A DNA stretch of 64,000 nucleotides from Kineothrix alysoides (GTDB lineage: Bacteria > Bacillota > Clostridia > Lachnospirales > Lachnospiraceae): contig NZ_JPNB01000001.1 in assembly GCF_000732725.1 (NCBI RefSeq), forward strand, positions 930,001 through 994,000, in the 5' to 3' direction. Shown here one piece after another: positions 9,612-18,899 of the stretch. The position numbers and the translations under genes were made by a program. The notes beneath the pieces are model-generated. The model worked only from the letters and a program-made list of their open reading frames with translations. It was not told the origin of the DNA and made no database searches. Each line of letters starts with the position of its first letter. Position 1 is the stretch's first letter.

Positions 9612-10361
9612 ATGGCTATAAAAATGAATAAGGAGATTTTGTTCGCAAATGCTTTGGAGGAATTGAAGAGGACCGCAAAAGAGCAGGGAAACTGCATAGC
9701 GCAGGAGCAGATAGCGGCTGCTTTTAAGGAAATGGAACTATCCGAAGAGCAGATGGAGCTTGTCACCGATTATTTGAAAAAGCAAAGAATAGGTATAGGA
9801 GAGCCGGTGGATGCCGAGGAATACCTGACGAAGGAGGAAGCTGATTATCTGGAAACTTATCTGGAGGAGCTTAAAAACCTTGAGCAGGTAACGGCAGGAG
9901 AGAAGGAGGCAATTACCTTGTCTGCCATGGCAGGAGATGCTCAGGCTCAGGCCCGGCTTACGGAGCTTTACCTCCCCGAGGTGGTGGAAATCGCCAAGCT
10001 GTACGGCGGACAAGGTGCCTATCTGGAGGATTTGATCGGAGAAGGCAACCTGGCCTTAGCGGTGGGAGTAGGAATGCTGGGGTGTCTGGAGCATGCTCAT
10101 GAGGTACAGGGAATGCTGGGTAAGATGATTATGGACGCCATGGAGGAGCATATCGCAGGAAGCCTTCAGGAAAAGCAGACGGATAAATATGTATTAGATA
10201 AGGTAAATGTAGTGGCAGATCAGGCCAGAGAACTTGCGCAGGTACTGCAAAGAAATGTGACGGTGGCTGAGCTTTTGCAGGAGGGCAAGCTGTCAGAGGA
10301 GATTATTCTGGAAGCGATCCGCATGAGCGGAGATAATATCGAATATATTGAAAAGCAGTAA
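9612..10361 (+). CDS. Sigma-70 region-2-like protein without region 4
   Basis: A 249-residue soluble protein. Residues 1-60 resemble sigma region 1.1, and the stretch LYLPEVVEIAKLYGGQGAYL then EDLIGEGNLAL (about 123-153) closely follows sigma-70 region 2.1-2.2, where core RNA polymerase binds. The next part (GVGMLGCLEHAHEVQGMLGK) replaces the aromatic -10-binding region 2.3-2.4. A short region-3-like helix set (VTVAELLQEGKLSEEIILEA) follows, and no region 4 is present. The start is uncertain: AAAGGAG is only 1-2 bases before the ATG at 9612 and 13 before the ATG at 9624. It may bind polymerase without directing promoter recognition; this is inference. Confidence 0.5.
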   Translation: MAIKMNKEILFANALEELKRTAKEQGNCIAQEQIAAAFKEMELSEEQMELVTDYLKKQRIGIGEPVDAEEYLTKEEADYLETYLEELKNLEQVTAGEKEAITLSAMAGDAQAQARLTELYLPEVVEIAKLYGGQGAYLEDLIGEGNLALAVGVGMLGCLEHAHEVQGMLGKMIMDAMEEHIAGSLQEKQTDKYVLDKVNVVADQARELAQVLQRNVTVAELLQEGKLSEEIILEAIRMSGDNIEYIEKQ

Positions 10362-10383
10362 AATAGGCGGCCTTTAGACAATA

Positions 10384-10416
10384 AACCGCTCTCTGTCTAC
10401 TTGGCAGAGAGCGGTT
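10384..10416 (+). terminator. Terminator-like hairpin after sigma-like gene
   Basis: A perfect 12-base stem (10384-10395 with 10405-10416). The left arm can alternatively pair with a second complementary segment at 10460-10469, so two mutually exclusive folds are possible. Confidence 0.55.
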
Positions 10417-10458
10417 GTTACTGTTCACATAGTAGCTTAACACTTGCTGTTAAGCTAC
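10417..10458. repeat. Partial copy of the GTTACTGTT palindromic repeat
   Basis: This 42-base segment matches one arm of the repeat family seen in full at 37250, 41689 and 48293. It begins GTTACTGTTCACA and contains the hairpin with an 11-base perfect stem (10432-10442 with 10448-10458, loop CTTGC). The remaining two hairpins of the full element are absent. Confidence 0.75.
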
Positions 10459-10507
10459 AAGCGGTTTATATTACAAATAAGTTTTGTTTTGCATATGTTT
10501 TTCTATT

Positions 10508-10536
10508 TTGCTAAAAATGATAGAGTATGATATGAT
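10508..10536 (+). promoter_or_regulatory. Promoter of M16C peptidase gene
   Basis: TTGCTA (10508-10513) and TATGAT (10531-10536) are 17 bases apart, about 75 bases upstream of the start codon. Confidence 0.55.
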
Positions 10537-10612
10537 AAAATTGCTGTTAATCCATTGAAAATGGAGAAAAAACGAGAAAAGAAGTGGACGGAAAAGGAGA
10601 ACGACGGTTAGT

Positions 10613-13558
10613 ATGAGAGGTATAGAAGAGCTGAAACAAAATATAAAGGATTTGGAAGGCTATGAAATTATAGAGGCGAGAGAAGTGGGGGATTTGAATT
10701 CCCAGGGAGCACTTCTTCGCCATAAGAAGACGGGAGCGAGAATTACCGTATTGTTAAATGAGGACGATAATAAAGTTTTTTATATTGGTTTTCGGACCCC
10801 GCCGGCGGACAGCACCGGTGTGGCGCATATTGTGGAACATACTGTGCTTTGCGGTTCCAGAAATTTTCCGGCAAAGGACCCGTTTATAGAATTGGTGAAG
10901 GGTTCTTTGAATACATTTTTAAATGCGATGACCTATCCCGATAAGACCGTTTATCCTGTAGCGAGCTGCAACGATAAGGATTTTCAGAATTTAATGCACA
11001 TTTATCTGGATGCAGTATTTTACCCCAATATTTACAAGGAGGAGAAGATATTCAGACAGGAAGGCTGGCACTACGAGCTGGAAAGTGCGGAGGATGAGCT
11101 GACCCTTAACGGAGTGGTTTACAACGAGATGAAAGGGGCCTTTTCCTCTCCGGACGATGTTCTGGACAGAGAGGTTCTTAATTCCCTTTACCCGGATACG
11201 CCTTACGGCACCGAATCGGGAGGAGATCCGGACGTGATTCCTGCTCTTACCTATGAGGATTTTCTGGATTTCCACAGAAAGTATTATCATCCATCCAACA
11301 GCTATATTTATTTATACGGGGATATGGATATGGAGCAGAAGCTGCGCTTTATCGACGAGGAATATTTATCCCGCTTCGAGGCGCTCAGCATAGACTCTCA
11401 GATCAAGCTTCAGGAGGCATTTGAAGCGCCGAGGGAAATATATAAGGAATATTCGATTATGGAAGATGAGTCTGAGAAAGAAAATACTTACCTGACCTAC
11501 AATACCGTAATCGGCGACAATTTGGACAGAAAGCTGTACATCGCCTTTCAAGTGCTGGATTATGCTCTTTGTTCCGCACCGGGTGCGCCCTTGAAGCAGG
11601 CGCTGACGGATAAAGGAATCGGCAAGGAAATATACAGCACCTACGATAACGGAATCATGCAGCCCTTCTTTTCCGTAGTAGCTAAGAATACGGACCTTTC
11701 CCGTAAGGAAGAGTTCGTGCGTACCATCGAAGAGGTGCTGGCGGTACAGGCAGAAAGCGGAATCGATAAAAAGGCGCTGGCAGCAGGCCTTAATTATTTC
11801 GAGTTCAAATACAGGGAATCGGACTTCGGCTCTTATCCGAAGGGACTCATTCTGGGACTGCAGGCGCTTGACAGCTGGCTTTACGACGAGGAAAAGCCAT
11901 TGATTCATGTGGAAGCGAACGATACCTTTGCGGCACTCAAAAAGGAAATAGAAACGGGATATTTCGAGGGACTGGTTAAAAAATATCTCCTTAATAACAC
12001 CCATAAGACGGTAGTGGTACTCTCCCCTCAGAAGGGACTGACCTCGAAGAAAGAGGCAGCCTTGCAAAAGGAGCTTCAGGAATATAAGGAAGCTTTAAGT
12101 GATCAGGCTATGGAGAGAATCATAGAGGAAACGAAAGCGCTGGAGCGCTATCAGGAGGAGCCCAGCTCCAAGGAGGATTTGGAGAAGATACCGCTTTTGA
12201 CGAGAGAGGATATGAAAAAGGAAGCGGAGGACTTTGTCAATGAGGAGCGGTATTCGGACGATACCTTGATTTTGTTTCACAATATATTTACAAACGGCAT
12301 CGGCTATCTGCGGTTCGTCTTCGACATCGGAAACGTGCCGGAAGAACTGTTTCCCTATATCGGTATACTGAAGCAGGTGTTGGGCATGGTGGATACGCAA
12401 AATTACAGCTATAGTGATTTATACCACGAGACGAATATAAAGACCGGCGGTATTGATATGGTGGTGAATACTTATTCCAATGCGCTGAATCTGGATGATT
12501 ACAGTATAAAGTTCGAAATCAAAGCAAAGGTGCTGTATGAAAATTTGCAGGAAGCCTTTAGGCTGGCAGAAGAAATTGCGCGGCATTCCAAGTTCGACGA
12601 TACGAAGCGTTTATATGAGATCATTGCGGAGGTACAGTCCAGGATGCAGGCGACCATGACCTCCTCGGGACATTCCCTGGCGGCTATACGGGCATTGTCT
12701 TATATCTCCGGCACAGCGGCAGTGGCAGAACAGATAAGTGGAATACCGCAGTATCGTTTGCTGGAGAAGCTGGAATCGCAGTTTGAAGAAGAAAAGACCG
12801 ATTTAATAGAGAAATTAAAACAGCTTACGGAATATATCTTCCGCCCTGAAAACCTCATGGTGGATTACACTGCAACTGAAAAGGAATATCCGGGAATTGA
12901 AACCATGGTGAGAGCATTTAAAAAGGATTTATATACTTCTCCCGTGGAGAAAAAGAAATTTGAGCCGAGACTTGTAAGAAAGAACGAAGGTTACCTTACT
13001 TCCTCGCAGATACAGTTCGTATGCCGTGCCGGCAATTTCATCCACGAAGGACTTCCCTATACCGGAGCGCTTAAGGTGCTTAAGGTGATGATGGGTTACG
13101 ATTACCTCTGGAACAGAGTGCGGGTAAAGGGCGGTGCCTACGGCTGCATGTGCAATTTCGGCAAATCGGGAGACAGCTATTTCGTATCCTATAGAGACCC
13201 CAATTTGGAGAAGACAGTTGAGGTATACGAGAATGCTGCGGAATATATCAGTACCTTCGAAGCGGATGAAAGGACGATTACGCAGTTCATCATCGGAGCT
13301 GTCAGTGACCTGGATGTGCCCATGACGCCGGCTACCAAAGGGGTTTATTCCATGGGAGGCTATCTGACAAAACTGTCCTTCGACAGAGTGCAGCAAGAGC
13401 GGGATGAGTTACTTGCCACGACGGCAGAAACCATAAGAGGATTGTCGGAATATATCAGAGCCTTTATGAAAGAGGACTGCCTATGTGTGGTGGGAAATGA
13501 GGAAAAGCTGAAAGAAAACGAAGCGATGTTCATGAATATCGAACCTCTTTTTCATTAA
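10613..13558 (+). CDS. M16C metallopeptidase (presequence protease-like)
   Basis: A 981-residue zinc peptidase of the insulinase superfamily, subfamily M16C. The inverted zinc motif HxxEH is HIVEH (H72, E75, H76), and the distal zinc-ligand glutamate is in VVYNEMKGAF (E172). The length fits the one-chain family with two homologous halves joined by a helical M16C-associated segment. The C-terminal half has the RVKGGAYGCMCNF segment that usually forms part of the substrate-binding wall. No signal peptide is seen, so it is probably cytoplasmic and degrades peptides. GGAGAACG precedes the ATG. It has its own promoter. Confidence 0.9.
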   Translation: MRGIEELKQNIKDLEGYEIIEAREVGDLNSQGALLRHKKTGARITVLLNEDDNKVFYIGFRTPPADSTGVAHIVEHTVLCGSRNFPAKDPFIELVKGSLNTFLNAMTYPDKTVYPVASCNDKDFQNLMHIYLDAVFYPNIYKEEKIFRQEGWHYELESAEDELTLNGVVYNEMKGAFSSPDDVLDREVLNSLYPDTPYGTESGGDPDVIPALTYEDFLDFHRKYYHPSNSYIYLYGDMDMEQKLRFIDEEYLSRFEALSIDSQIKLQEAFEAPREIYKEYSIMEDESEKENTYLTYNTVIGDNLDRKLYIAFQVLDYALCSAPGAPLKQALTDKGIGKEIYSTYDNGIMQPFFSVVAKNTDLSRKEEFVRTIEEVLAVQAESGIDKKALAAGLNYFEFKYRESDFGSYPKGLILGLQALDSWLYDEEKPLIHVEANDTFAALKKEIETGYFEGLVKKYLLNNTHKTVVVLSPQKGLTSKKEAALQKELQEYKEALSDQAMERIIEETKALERYQEEPSSKEDLEKIPLLTREDMKKEAEDFVNEERYSDDTLILFHNIFTNGIGYLRFVFDIGNVPEELFPYIGILKQVLGMVDTQNYSYSDLYHETNIKTGGIDMVVNTYSNALNLDDYSIKFEIKAKVLYENLQEAFRLAEEIARHSKFDDTKRLYEIIAEVQSRMQATMTSSGHSLAAIRALSYISGTAAVAEQISGIPQYRLLEKLESQFEEEKTDLIEKLKQLTEYIFRPENLMVDYTATEKEYPGIETMVRAFKKDLYTSPVEKKKFEPRLVRKNEGYLTSSQIQFVCRAGNFIHEGLPYTGALKVLKVMMGYDYLWNRVRVKGGAYGCMCNFGKSGDSYFVSYRDPNLEKTVEVYENAAEYISTFEADERTITQFIIGAVSDLDVPMTPATKGVYSMGGYLTKLSFDRVQQERDELLATTAETIRGLSEYIRAFMKEDCLCVVGNEEKLKENEAMFMNIEPLFH

Positions 13559-13693
13559 TGGAGCATATATCATGTAATAGTGGATATATTTTAATGGTCA
13601 ATTTTATACCTGAGATGTGCAGTGTTTTTGAATTTGTATATCCGGATTAAAATTGGCAGGTATGGAAAGAATGGGGGATTAGTAGGAGTTATT

Positions 13694-14764
13694 ATGGAAA
13701 AATTATGGATGAGGAACTGGAAATATAAGCTGCGGATAGCAATAGCGGGTATAACGGTGCTTGGCTTTGCAGGTTGTGGAAGTGTAAACACTTCCAAGAC
13801 GGACAGCGCGGTGGCCCCCCAGGAAGCAAGTACTGCTGCTTATGAAGGATATGCTTCCAACGACGTATATGTGCAGGAATATACGATGGCAAGCGAGGAG
13901 TCTGCACCTGCAGAGGCAGGGGGGACTTCGGAAGAGGTTTCTGTGGCCTCCAATCGTAAATTGATTAAGACCGTGAGCATGGACGTAGAGACAGAGGTCT
14001 TTGACGAGCTCCTTCCCAAGGTGGAAAGCAAGGTGTCGGAGCTTGGCGGCTATATGGAGAATCTGAACGTTTATAATGGAAGCAGTAGGTATGGGCAAAA
14101 CAACAGATCCGCCAGCCTTACGATTCGAATCCCCGGAGGGAAGCTTTATAATTTCGTGACGGCGGTATCGGATATATCTAACGTAACAAGCCGCTCGGAG
14201 AACACGCAAGACATCACACTGCAGTATGTGGACACGGAGAGCCATAAAGAGGCCTTGGAGGTAGAGCAGGAGAGGCTGTTAGAACTGCTTGAAAAGGCGG
14301 AAAGCATGGAGGATATCATAGCCATTGAATCCCGGCTGTCAGAAGTGCGCTACCAGCTTCAGAGCATGGAATCCCAGCTTCGCACCTACGATAATCTGGT
14401 GGATTATTCCACTGTATACCTAACGATCAGCGAGGTGGAGGTGCTGACCCCGTCCCTTCAAGTATCCGCATGGGAAAGAATATCCGTGGGATTTATAAGC
14501 TCCATGAACAGCGTGGGAAATGGAATTAAAAATTTCTTTATCTACTTGATTATCTGGCTGCCTTATATTGTCGTATGGGCGATAGTTATTATACTGGCGG
14601 TGCTGCTTATCAAGCATTTCTTTAAGAGAAAGTATAATAAAAGCAGCAGATCATTTCTTCGCAGATATAAGCAAAAGAAAGAAGATACGGCAGAAAAGAA
14701 CGAGCCAAATAAAGCGGAAAAGATAGAAGAGGATAGAAACGATAAAGAAGAAGGCAAGAGTTAA
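13694..14764 (+). CDS. DUF4349-domain lipoprotein
   Basis: A 356-residue membrane-anchored protein. It has a signal peptide with lipobox GFAGC, a low-complexity linker, then a DUF4349 domain (from about SNRKLIKTVSMDVETEVFDE) containing a predicted coiled coil (EALEVEQERLLELLEKAESM). One transmembrane segment lies near the C terminus (FIYLIIWLPYIVVWAIVIIL), followed by a basic, highly charged cytoplasmic tail. The start at 13694 is chosen because GTAGGAG lies upstream and the signal peptide follows directly. The function of DUF4349 is unknown. The reading frame after the TAA stays open for 37 more codons with similar Lys/Glu-rich composition. Confidence 0.75.
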   Translation: MEKLWMRNWKYKLRIAIAGITVLGFAGCGSVNTSKTDSAVAPQEASTAAYEGYASNDVYVQEYTMASEESAPAEAGGTSEEVSVASNRKLIKTVSMDVETEVFDELLPKVESKVSELGGYMENLNVYNGSSRYGQNNRSASLTIRIPGGKLYNFVTAVSDISNVTSRSENTQDITLQYVDTESHKEALEVEQERLLELLEKAESMEDIIAIESRLSEVRYQLQSMESQLRTYDNLVDYSTVYLTISEVEVLTPSLQVSAWERISVGFISSMNSVGNGIKNFFIYLIIWLPYIVVWAIVIILAVLLIKHFFKRKYNKSSRSFLRRYKQKKEDTAEKNEPNKAEKIEEDRNDKEEGKS

Positions 14765-14873
14765 AATAAAGCTGGGTTCAGAGACGGACGCAAAGCAAAA
14801 GTAGAAAGAAAAGCAGAAGCAGAAATAAAAGTAAAAGCGGAAGTGAAACAAAAGCAAAAGCGAGGAATAAAAT

Positions 14874-15788
14874 GTGAGCGATAATTACAAATCAGGGTTT
14901 GTTACTTTAATAGGCAGACCGAACGTAGGAAAATCAACTTTGATGAACCATTTGATCGGGCAGAAAATAGCGATTACCAGCAATAAGCCCCAGACCACGA
15001 GAAACAGAATACAGACGGTTTACACCTCTGAGGAAGGTCAGATAGTCTTCGTGGATACGCCGGGAATCCATAAGGCGAAGAATAGGCTGGGAGACTATAT
15101 GGTGCGTGTGGCGGAGCGGACTATGTCCGAGGTGGATGTTATTCTCTGGCTGGTAGAGCCTACTTCTTATATCGGGGCGGGAGAACAGCATATCATCGAG
15201 CAGCTTAAAAAGGTCAACACTCCGGTCATACTCGTTATTAACAAAACGGATACGGTGAAGAAGCCTGAAATATTAAATTATATTGATATTTATCGAAAAG
15301 AGCTGGAATTCGCGGAAATTGTACCTGTATCGGCGCTAAAGGGCGACAATACGGATGTGCTCATAAGCTGTATCATGAAATATCTGCCCTATGGTCCGGC
15401 ATTCTATGATGAGGACACAATAACCGACCAGCCCGAGCGTCAGATCGTAGCGGAGCTAATAAGAGAAAAAGCACTCAGGTGCCTGGAGGATGAGATACCA
15501 CATGGAATTGCGGTATCCATAGAAAGCATTAAATATCGGAGGAGCAATAAGGAATCCATTGCAGATATTGAGGCCACAATCATTTGCGAAAGGGAATCTC
15601 ACAAAGGAATCGTCATAGGTAAGCAAGGCGCCATGCTTAAGAAAATAGGCAGCCAGGCGAGGCCGGAAATCGAAGATATGCTGGAATGCCGTGTGAATCT
15701 GCAGCTTTGGGTAAAGGTAAAAAAAGATTGGCGGGACAGTGATTTCCTTATAAAAAATTTTGGCTACAATCCAAAAGAATCCGAATAG
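14874..15788 (+). CDS. era: GTPase Era
   Basis: A 304-residue GTP-binding ribosome assembly factor that acts on 16S rRNA of the small subunit. G1 is GRPNVGKST (14-22), G3 is DTPGIH, G4 is NKTD, and the C-terminal KH domain has the ERESHKGIVIGKQGAMLKKI region. The start is GTG at 14874, overlapping an ATG two bases earlier in another frame, with GAGG upstream. Length is normal. The order era, yqzL-like, recO, glyRS matches the Firmicutes arrangement. Confidence 0.97.
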   Translation: MSDNYKSGFVTLIGRPNVGKSTLMNHLIGQKIAITSNKPQTTRNRIQTVYTSEEGQIVFVDTPGIHKAKNRLGDYMVRVAERTMSEVDVILWLVEPTSYIGAGEQHIIEQLKKVNTPVILVINKTDTVKKPEILNYIDIYRKELEFAEIVPVSALKGDNTDVLISCIMKYLPYGPAFYDEDTITDQPERQIVAELIREKALRCLEDEIPHGIAVSIESIKYRRSNKESIADIEATIICERESHKGIVIGKQGAMLKKIGSQARPEIEDMLECRVNLQLWVKVKKDWRDSDFLIKNFGYNPKESE

Positions 15789-15876
15789 GAAATCCAAAAA
15801 AAGCGAACCCTAATATTAATACTGAAAGTGTTACTAAAGTATAACTTTTTAGTATCATTACGTTAGGGGGCACAAG

Positions 15877-16092
15877 ATGAAAGAACGAAACTACTGGCAA
15901 CAATTTTTTAGTACAGGAAAAATTGAGGATTACTTAAGCTTTAAGAATACGCAGGAGGAAACGACGGCGTCCGGGTCGCTCGGAGGTCATATAGCGGACG
16001 GCAGTGCGGCCATAGGAGATAATCCATATGCAGGAATTTGTGAAACTAACAGGAATGGTTTTGAAGACGGTGCCTATCGGGGAATACGATAG
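15877..16092 (+). CDS. YqzL-like small protein
   Basis: A 71-residue protein. Its first 25 residues (KERNYWQQFFSTGKIEDYLS) match the pattern of the short YqzL family, which sits between era and recO in Bacillus. The tail beyond residue 28 looks unstructured and is not conserved in that family. It has a purine-rich ribosome binding site (AGGGGG) and overlaps the start of recO by 65 bases in a different frame, suggesting coupled translation. Its function is unknown. The synteny supports the assignment more than the sequence does. Confidence 0.65.
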   Translation: MKERNYWQQFFSTGKIEDYLSFKNTQEETTASGSLGGHIADGSAAIGDNPYAGICETNRNGFEDGAYRGIR

Positions 16093-16684
16093 GCGCGTCG
16101 TTATTTTGACGAAAGAGAGGGGAAAGGTGTCGGCCTTCGCCAAAGGGGCGAGAAAGCCTAACAGCAGGCTGGTGGCCGCAGCTTCCCCCTTTTCCTTCGG
16201 AGAGTTCAAGATGTATGAGGGCCGTTCTTCTTATAATATCGTGGAGGCGGACATATCCAATTATTTTGAAAAGCTCAGGGAAGATTTTGAAGCGGCATGC
16301 TATGGAATGTATTTTTTGGAAATCATGGATTACTACACAAGAGAGAACAACGATGAGAAGGAAATGCTGAAGCTTTTATATCAGTCTCTCAGGGCTTTGC
16401 AGCTTCCATCTCTGGATAAGAATCTGGTGCGTTGCGTATTCGAAATAAAGGCGCTTGTTTTAAACGGAGAATATCCGGGAATACCTAATAATAGGGGTAA
16501 TTTTACGGAATCCACCGTTTATGCGATGAGCTACATAGAACACAGCCCGGTGGAGAAGCTATATACTTTTACGGTAACCGATAAGGTACTTAAGGAGCTT
16601 AGGGCGATTGCGGACATTTATAAGAAGGAATATATGGATAGGGAATTCAAAAGCCTGACCATATTAAAGGACTTGACCACATAA
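16028..16684 (+). CDS. recO: DNA repair protein RecO
   Basis: A 218-residue recombination mediator that helps RecR load RecA onto SSB-coated DNA. The N-terminal OB-fold is clear (GMVLKTVPIGEYDRRVVILT, then GKVSAFAKGARKPNSRL). The C-terminal helical domain follows, but the four-cysteine zinc site present in Bacillus and Deinococcus RecO is absent; the region reads LNGEYPGIPNNRGNF. The start has TAGGAGAT upstream although it lies 65 bases inside the yqzL-like gene. The short length goes with loss of the zinc site. Confidence 0.88.
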   Translation: MQEFVKLTGMVLKTVPIGEYDRRVVILTKERGKVSAFAKGARKPNSRLVAAASPFSFGEFKMYEGRSSYNIVEADISNYFEKLREDFEAACYGMYFLEIMDYYTRENNDEKEMLKLLYQSLRALQLPSLDKNLVRCVFEIKALVLNGEYPGIPNNRGNFTESTVYAMSYIEHSPVEKLYTFTVTDKVLKELRAIADIYKKEYMDREFKSLTILKDLTT

Positions 16685-16718
16685 ATTGTCTATGAAATGC
16701 TTTGACGTAATTTATATA

Positions 16719-16747
16719 TTGAAAAACAAACTTAAGTCAGCTATAAT
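16719..16747 (+). promoter_or_regulatory. Promoter of lipoprotein gene
   Basis: TTGAAA (16719-16724) and a perfect TATAAT (16742-16747) are 17 bases apart, just downstream of recO. Confidence 0.7.
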
Positions 16748-16783
16748 ATTGTGAATGTAAATGTAATAAGGAAAGAAAAGGAC

Positions 16784-17458
16784 ATGAAGGAAAGTGTCCG
16801 GTGTCGGAGGACGGAAATGATGCGTAAAATAGGAGCAGTAGCGGGAGTTATTTTTACGGGGCTCTCTTTATGGGGATGCGGTGGAAGCGATATAGACAAC
16901 AAGGCACAGGCGGCAGCCTCATCCAATACGGTGATGGAAGTCCTAAAAGACGGCAGCATAGTGGAGACGATAACGGAGGATTTCACTGCCGATTATTATA
17001 ATGAGGATGATTTAAGAAGCATGATTCTTTCGGAGGTCGCGGAGTATAACCGGGATTCTGAGAAGGACATATCCGTGGATAAATTCGAAAATAAGGACGG
17101 AATTATTACGGTGGCAATCAAATATCCGTCTGCGGAAGCATATACGGACTACAATTCCAGCCAGTTCGACAGCAGGCGGCTATTTGTCGGAACGGTGAAG
17201 GAAGCCTATGACGAGGGTCATTCGTTGGACGTAACCTTAACAAGTGCGGATAATGACGAGGAAAGCATAGGAAAGGAAGATCTTCTAGGAATGGGAGAAA
17301 ATCACATATTGATTTCCGAGGTGCCGTTTCGCGTGGAGACCTTTGGGAAAATCTTATATTTTGACGATAATGTAGTTTCCTTAGGCAAGAATGAGGCGGC
17401 GATGCAGACGGATGAAAACGGGGAAAGTTTAGGAAAGTATTATATAGTTTTTAAATAA
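16784..17458 (+). CDS. Putative lipoprotein of unknown function
   Basis: A 224-residue secreted protein with a basic N-terminus, a hydrophobic stretch and lipobox LSLWGC, so it is probably membrane-anchored and extracellular. The mature part is acidic, with segments such as [20 protein letters not shown] and [16 protein letters not shown] do not recognise a family. The start at 16784 is chosen because AAGGAAAG lies upstream and because it leaves the -10 box (16742-16747) and leader free. It lies between recO and glyQS but has its own promoter. Confidence 0.65.
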   Translation: MKESVRCRRTEMMRKIGAVAGVIFTGLSLWGCGGSDIDNKAQAAASSNTVMEVLKDGSIVETITEDFTADYYNEDDLRSMILSEVAEYNRDSEKDISVDKFENKDGIITVAIKYPSAEAYTDYNSSQFDSRRLFVGTVKEAYDEGHSLDVTLTSADNDEESIGKEDLLGMGENHILISEVPFRVETFGKILYFDDNVVSLGKNEAAMQTDENGESLGKYYIVFK

Positions 17459-17493
17459 AAAACGTCCGTAAAAACGGGCAGGAGGGTGTAATC

Positions 17494-18882
17494 ATGGAAA
17501 AAACAATGGAGAAAATAGTAGCACTGGCGAAAGCGAGAGGATTTGTATATCCCGGCTCCGAGATTTATGGCGGGCTTGCCAATACATGGGACTATGGTAA
17601 CCTTGGTGTGGAACTGAAGAACAACGTAAAGCGTGCGTGGTGGCAGAAATTCATTATGGAGAACCAGTACAATGTAGGCGTAGACTGCGCAATACTTATG
17701 AATCCTCAGACTTGGGTGGCTTCGGGACACTTGGGGGGGTTTTCAGATCCCTTGATGGACTGTAAGGAATGTCATGAACGCTTCCGCGCAGATAAGATTA
17801 TCGAGGATTATGCGGCAGAATATAATGCTACTCTGGATGGTTCAGTAGACGGTTGGTCACAAGAGAAGATGAAGCAGTTTATCGAAGATAACAATGTACC
17901 CTGCCCTACCTGCGGCAAACATAATTTCACTGATATCCGCCAGTTCAACCTGATGTTCAAGACCTTTCAGGGAGTGACCGAGGATGCGAAGAACACCGTT
18001 TACTTAAGACCGGAAACCGCACAGGGCATTTTCGTGAACTTTAAGAATGTACAAAGAACCTCCAGAAAGAAGATTCCTTTCGGTATCGGGCAAGTGGGAA
18101 AATCTTTCCGTAATGAAATCACTCCGGGCAATTTTACCTTCCGCACGAGAGAGTTTGAGCAGATGGAGCTGGAATTTTTCTGTGAACCGGATACCGATCT
18201 GGAGTGGTTCGCTTACTGGAAGCAGTTCTGCATCGACTGGCTGAAGACGCTGGGCATGAAGGATGAAGAGATGCGTGTCAGAGACCACGATAAGGAAGAG
18301 CTTTCATTCTATTCCAAAGCGACTACGGATATCGAATTCTTATTCCCCTTCGGCTGGGGTGAATTGTGGGGAATCGCAGACAGGACCGATTATGACCTTA
18401 CTCAGCATCAGAACATCTCCGGTCAGGATTTGACATATTTTGATGACCAGAAGAACATAAGATACGTACCCTATGTTATCGAGCCGTCTCTCGGCGCGGA
18501 CCGCGTAGTTTTGGCTTTCCTCTGCGCAGCTTATGATGAAGAGGAAATCGGTGAAGGCGATGTGCGCACCGTACTTCATTTTCATCCGGCGTTGGCTCCG
18601 GTTAAGATCGGAGTGCTTCCCTTGTCCAAAAAATTGAACGAAGGCGCGGAAAAGATATTCATGGAACTGTCCAGGAAATATAACTGTGAGTTCGACGACA
18701 GAGGTAATATCGGTAAGAGATACCGCAGACAGGATGAAATCGGAACTCCGTTCTGTATTACTTACGATTTTGAATCAGAGACGGACAATTGTGTCACCGT
18801 ACGTTTCCGCGATTCCATGGATCAGGAACGCGTAGCCATTTCTGACCTCGACGCATATTTTGCCGATAAATTTACCTTTTAG
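17494..18882 (+). CDS. glyQS: Glycine--tRNA ligase (single-chain type)
   Basis: A 462-residue class II synthetase of the homodimeric, eukaryote-like type that charges tRNA-Gly. Motifs seen include [20 protein letters not shown] at the N-terminus, the motif 2 region ([14 protein letters not shown] then [11 protein letters not shown]), and motif 3 ([14 protein letters not shown]). [17 protein letters not shown] pair of cysteine clusters lies in the insertion. The C-terminal anticodon-binding domain begins near [14 protein letters not shown]. The ribosome binding site is AGGAGGG. No T-box fits in the 35-base upstream gap. It precedes alaS by 17 bases. Confidence 0.97.
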   Translation: MEKTMEKIVALAKARGFVYPGSEIYGGLANTWDYGNLGVELKNNVKRAWWQKFIMENQYNVGVDCAILMNPQTWVASGHLGGFSDPLMDCKECHERFRADKIIEDYAAEYNATLDGSVDGWSQEKMKQFIEDNNVPCPTCGKHNFTDIRQFNLMFKTFQGVTEDAKNTVYLRPETAQGIFVNFKNVQRTSRKKIPFGIGQVGKSFRNEITPGNFTFRTREFEQMELEFFCEPDTDLEWFAYWKQFCIDWLKTLGMKDEEMRVRDHDKEELSFYSKATTDIEFLFPFGWGELWGIADRTDYDLTQHQNISGQDLTYFDDQKNIRYVPYVIEPSLGADRVVLAFLCAAYDEEEIGEGDVRTVLHFHPALAPVKIGVLPLSKKLNEGAEKIFMELSRKYNCEFDDRGNIGKRYRRQDEIGTPFCITYDFESETDNCVTVRFRDSMDQERVAISDLDAYFADKFTF

Positions 18883-18899
18883 GAACGAAAGAAAGGATT

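Noticed and set aside
8945-12067. Long open frames on the minus strand across the rhomboid-like and M16C genes
   Set aside because: They overlap strongly supported genes in full, lack ribosome binding sites and have the biased composition of antisense frames.
16028-16092. The 65-base overlap of the yqzL-like gene and recO as an annotation or sequencing error
   Set aside because: Both genes have their own ribosome binding sites and both products fit their families in the shared region's frame, so a true overlap is the simpler reading.
17459-18899. T-box riboswitches before glyQS, alaS or thrC
   Set aside because: The gaps before glyQS (35 bases) and alaS (17 bases) are too short, and the thrC leader lacks a recognisable specifier loop or T-box sequence.
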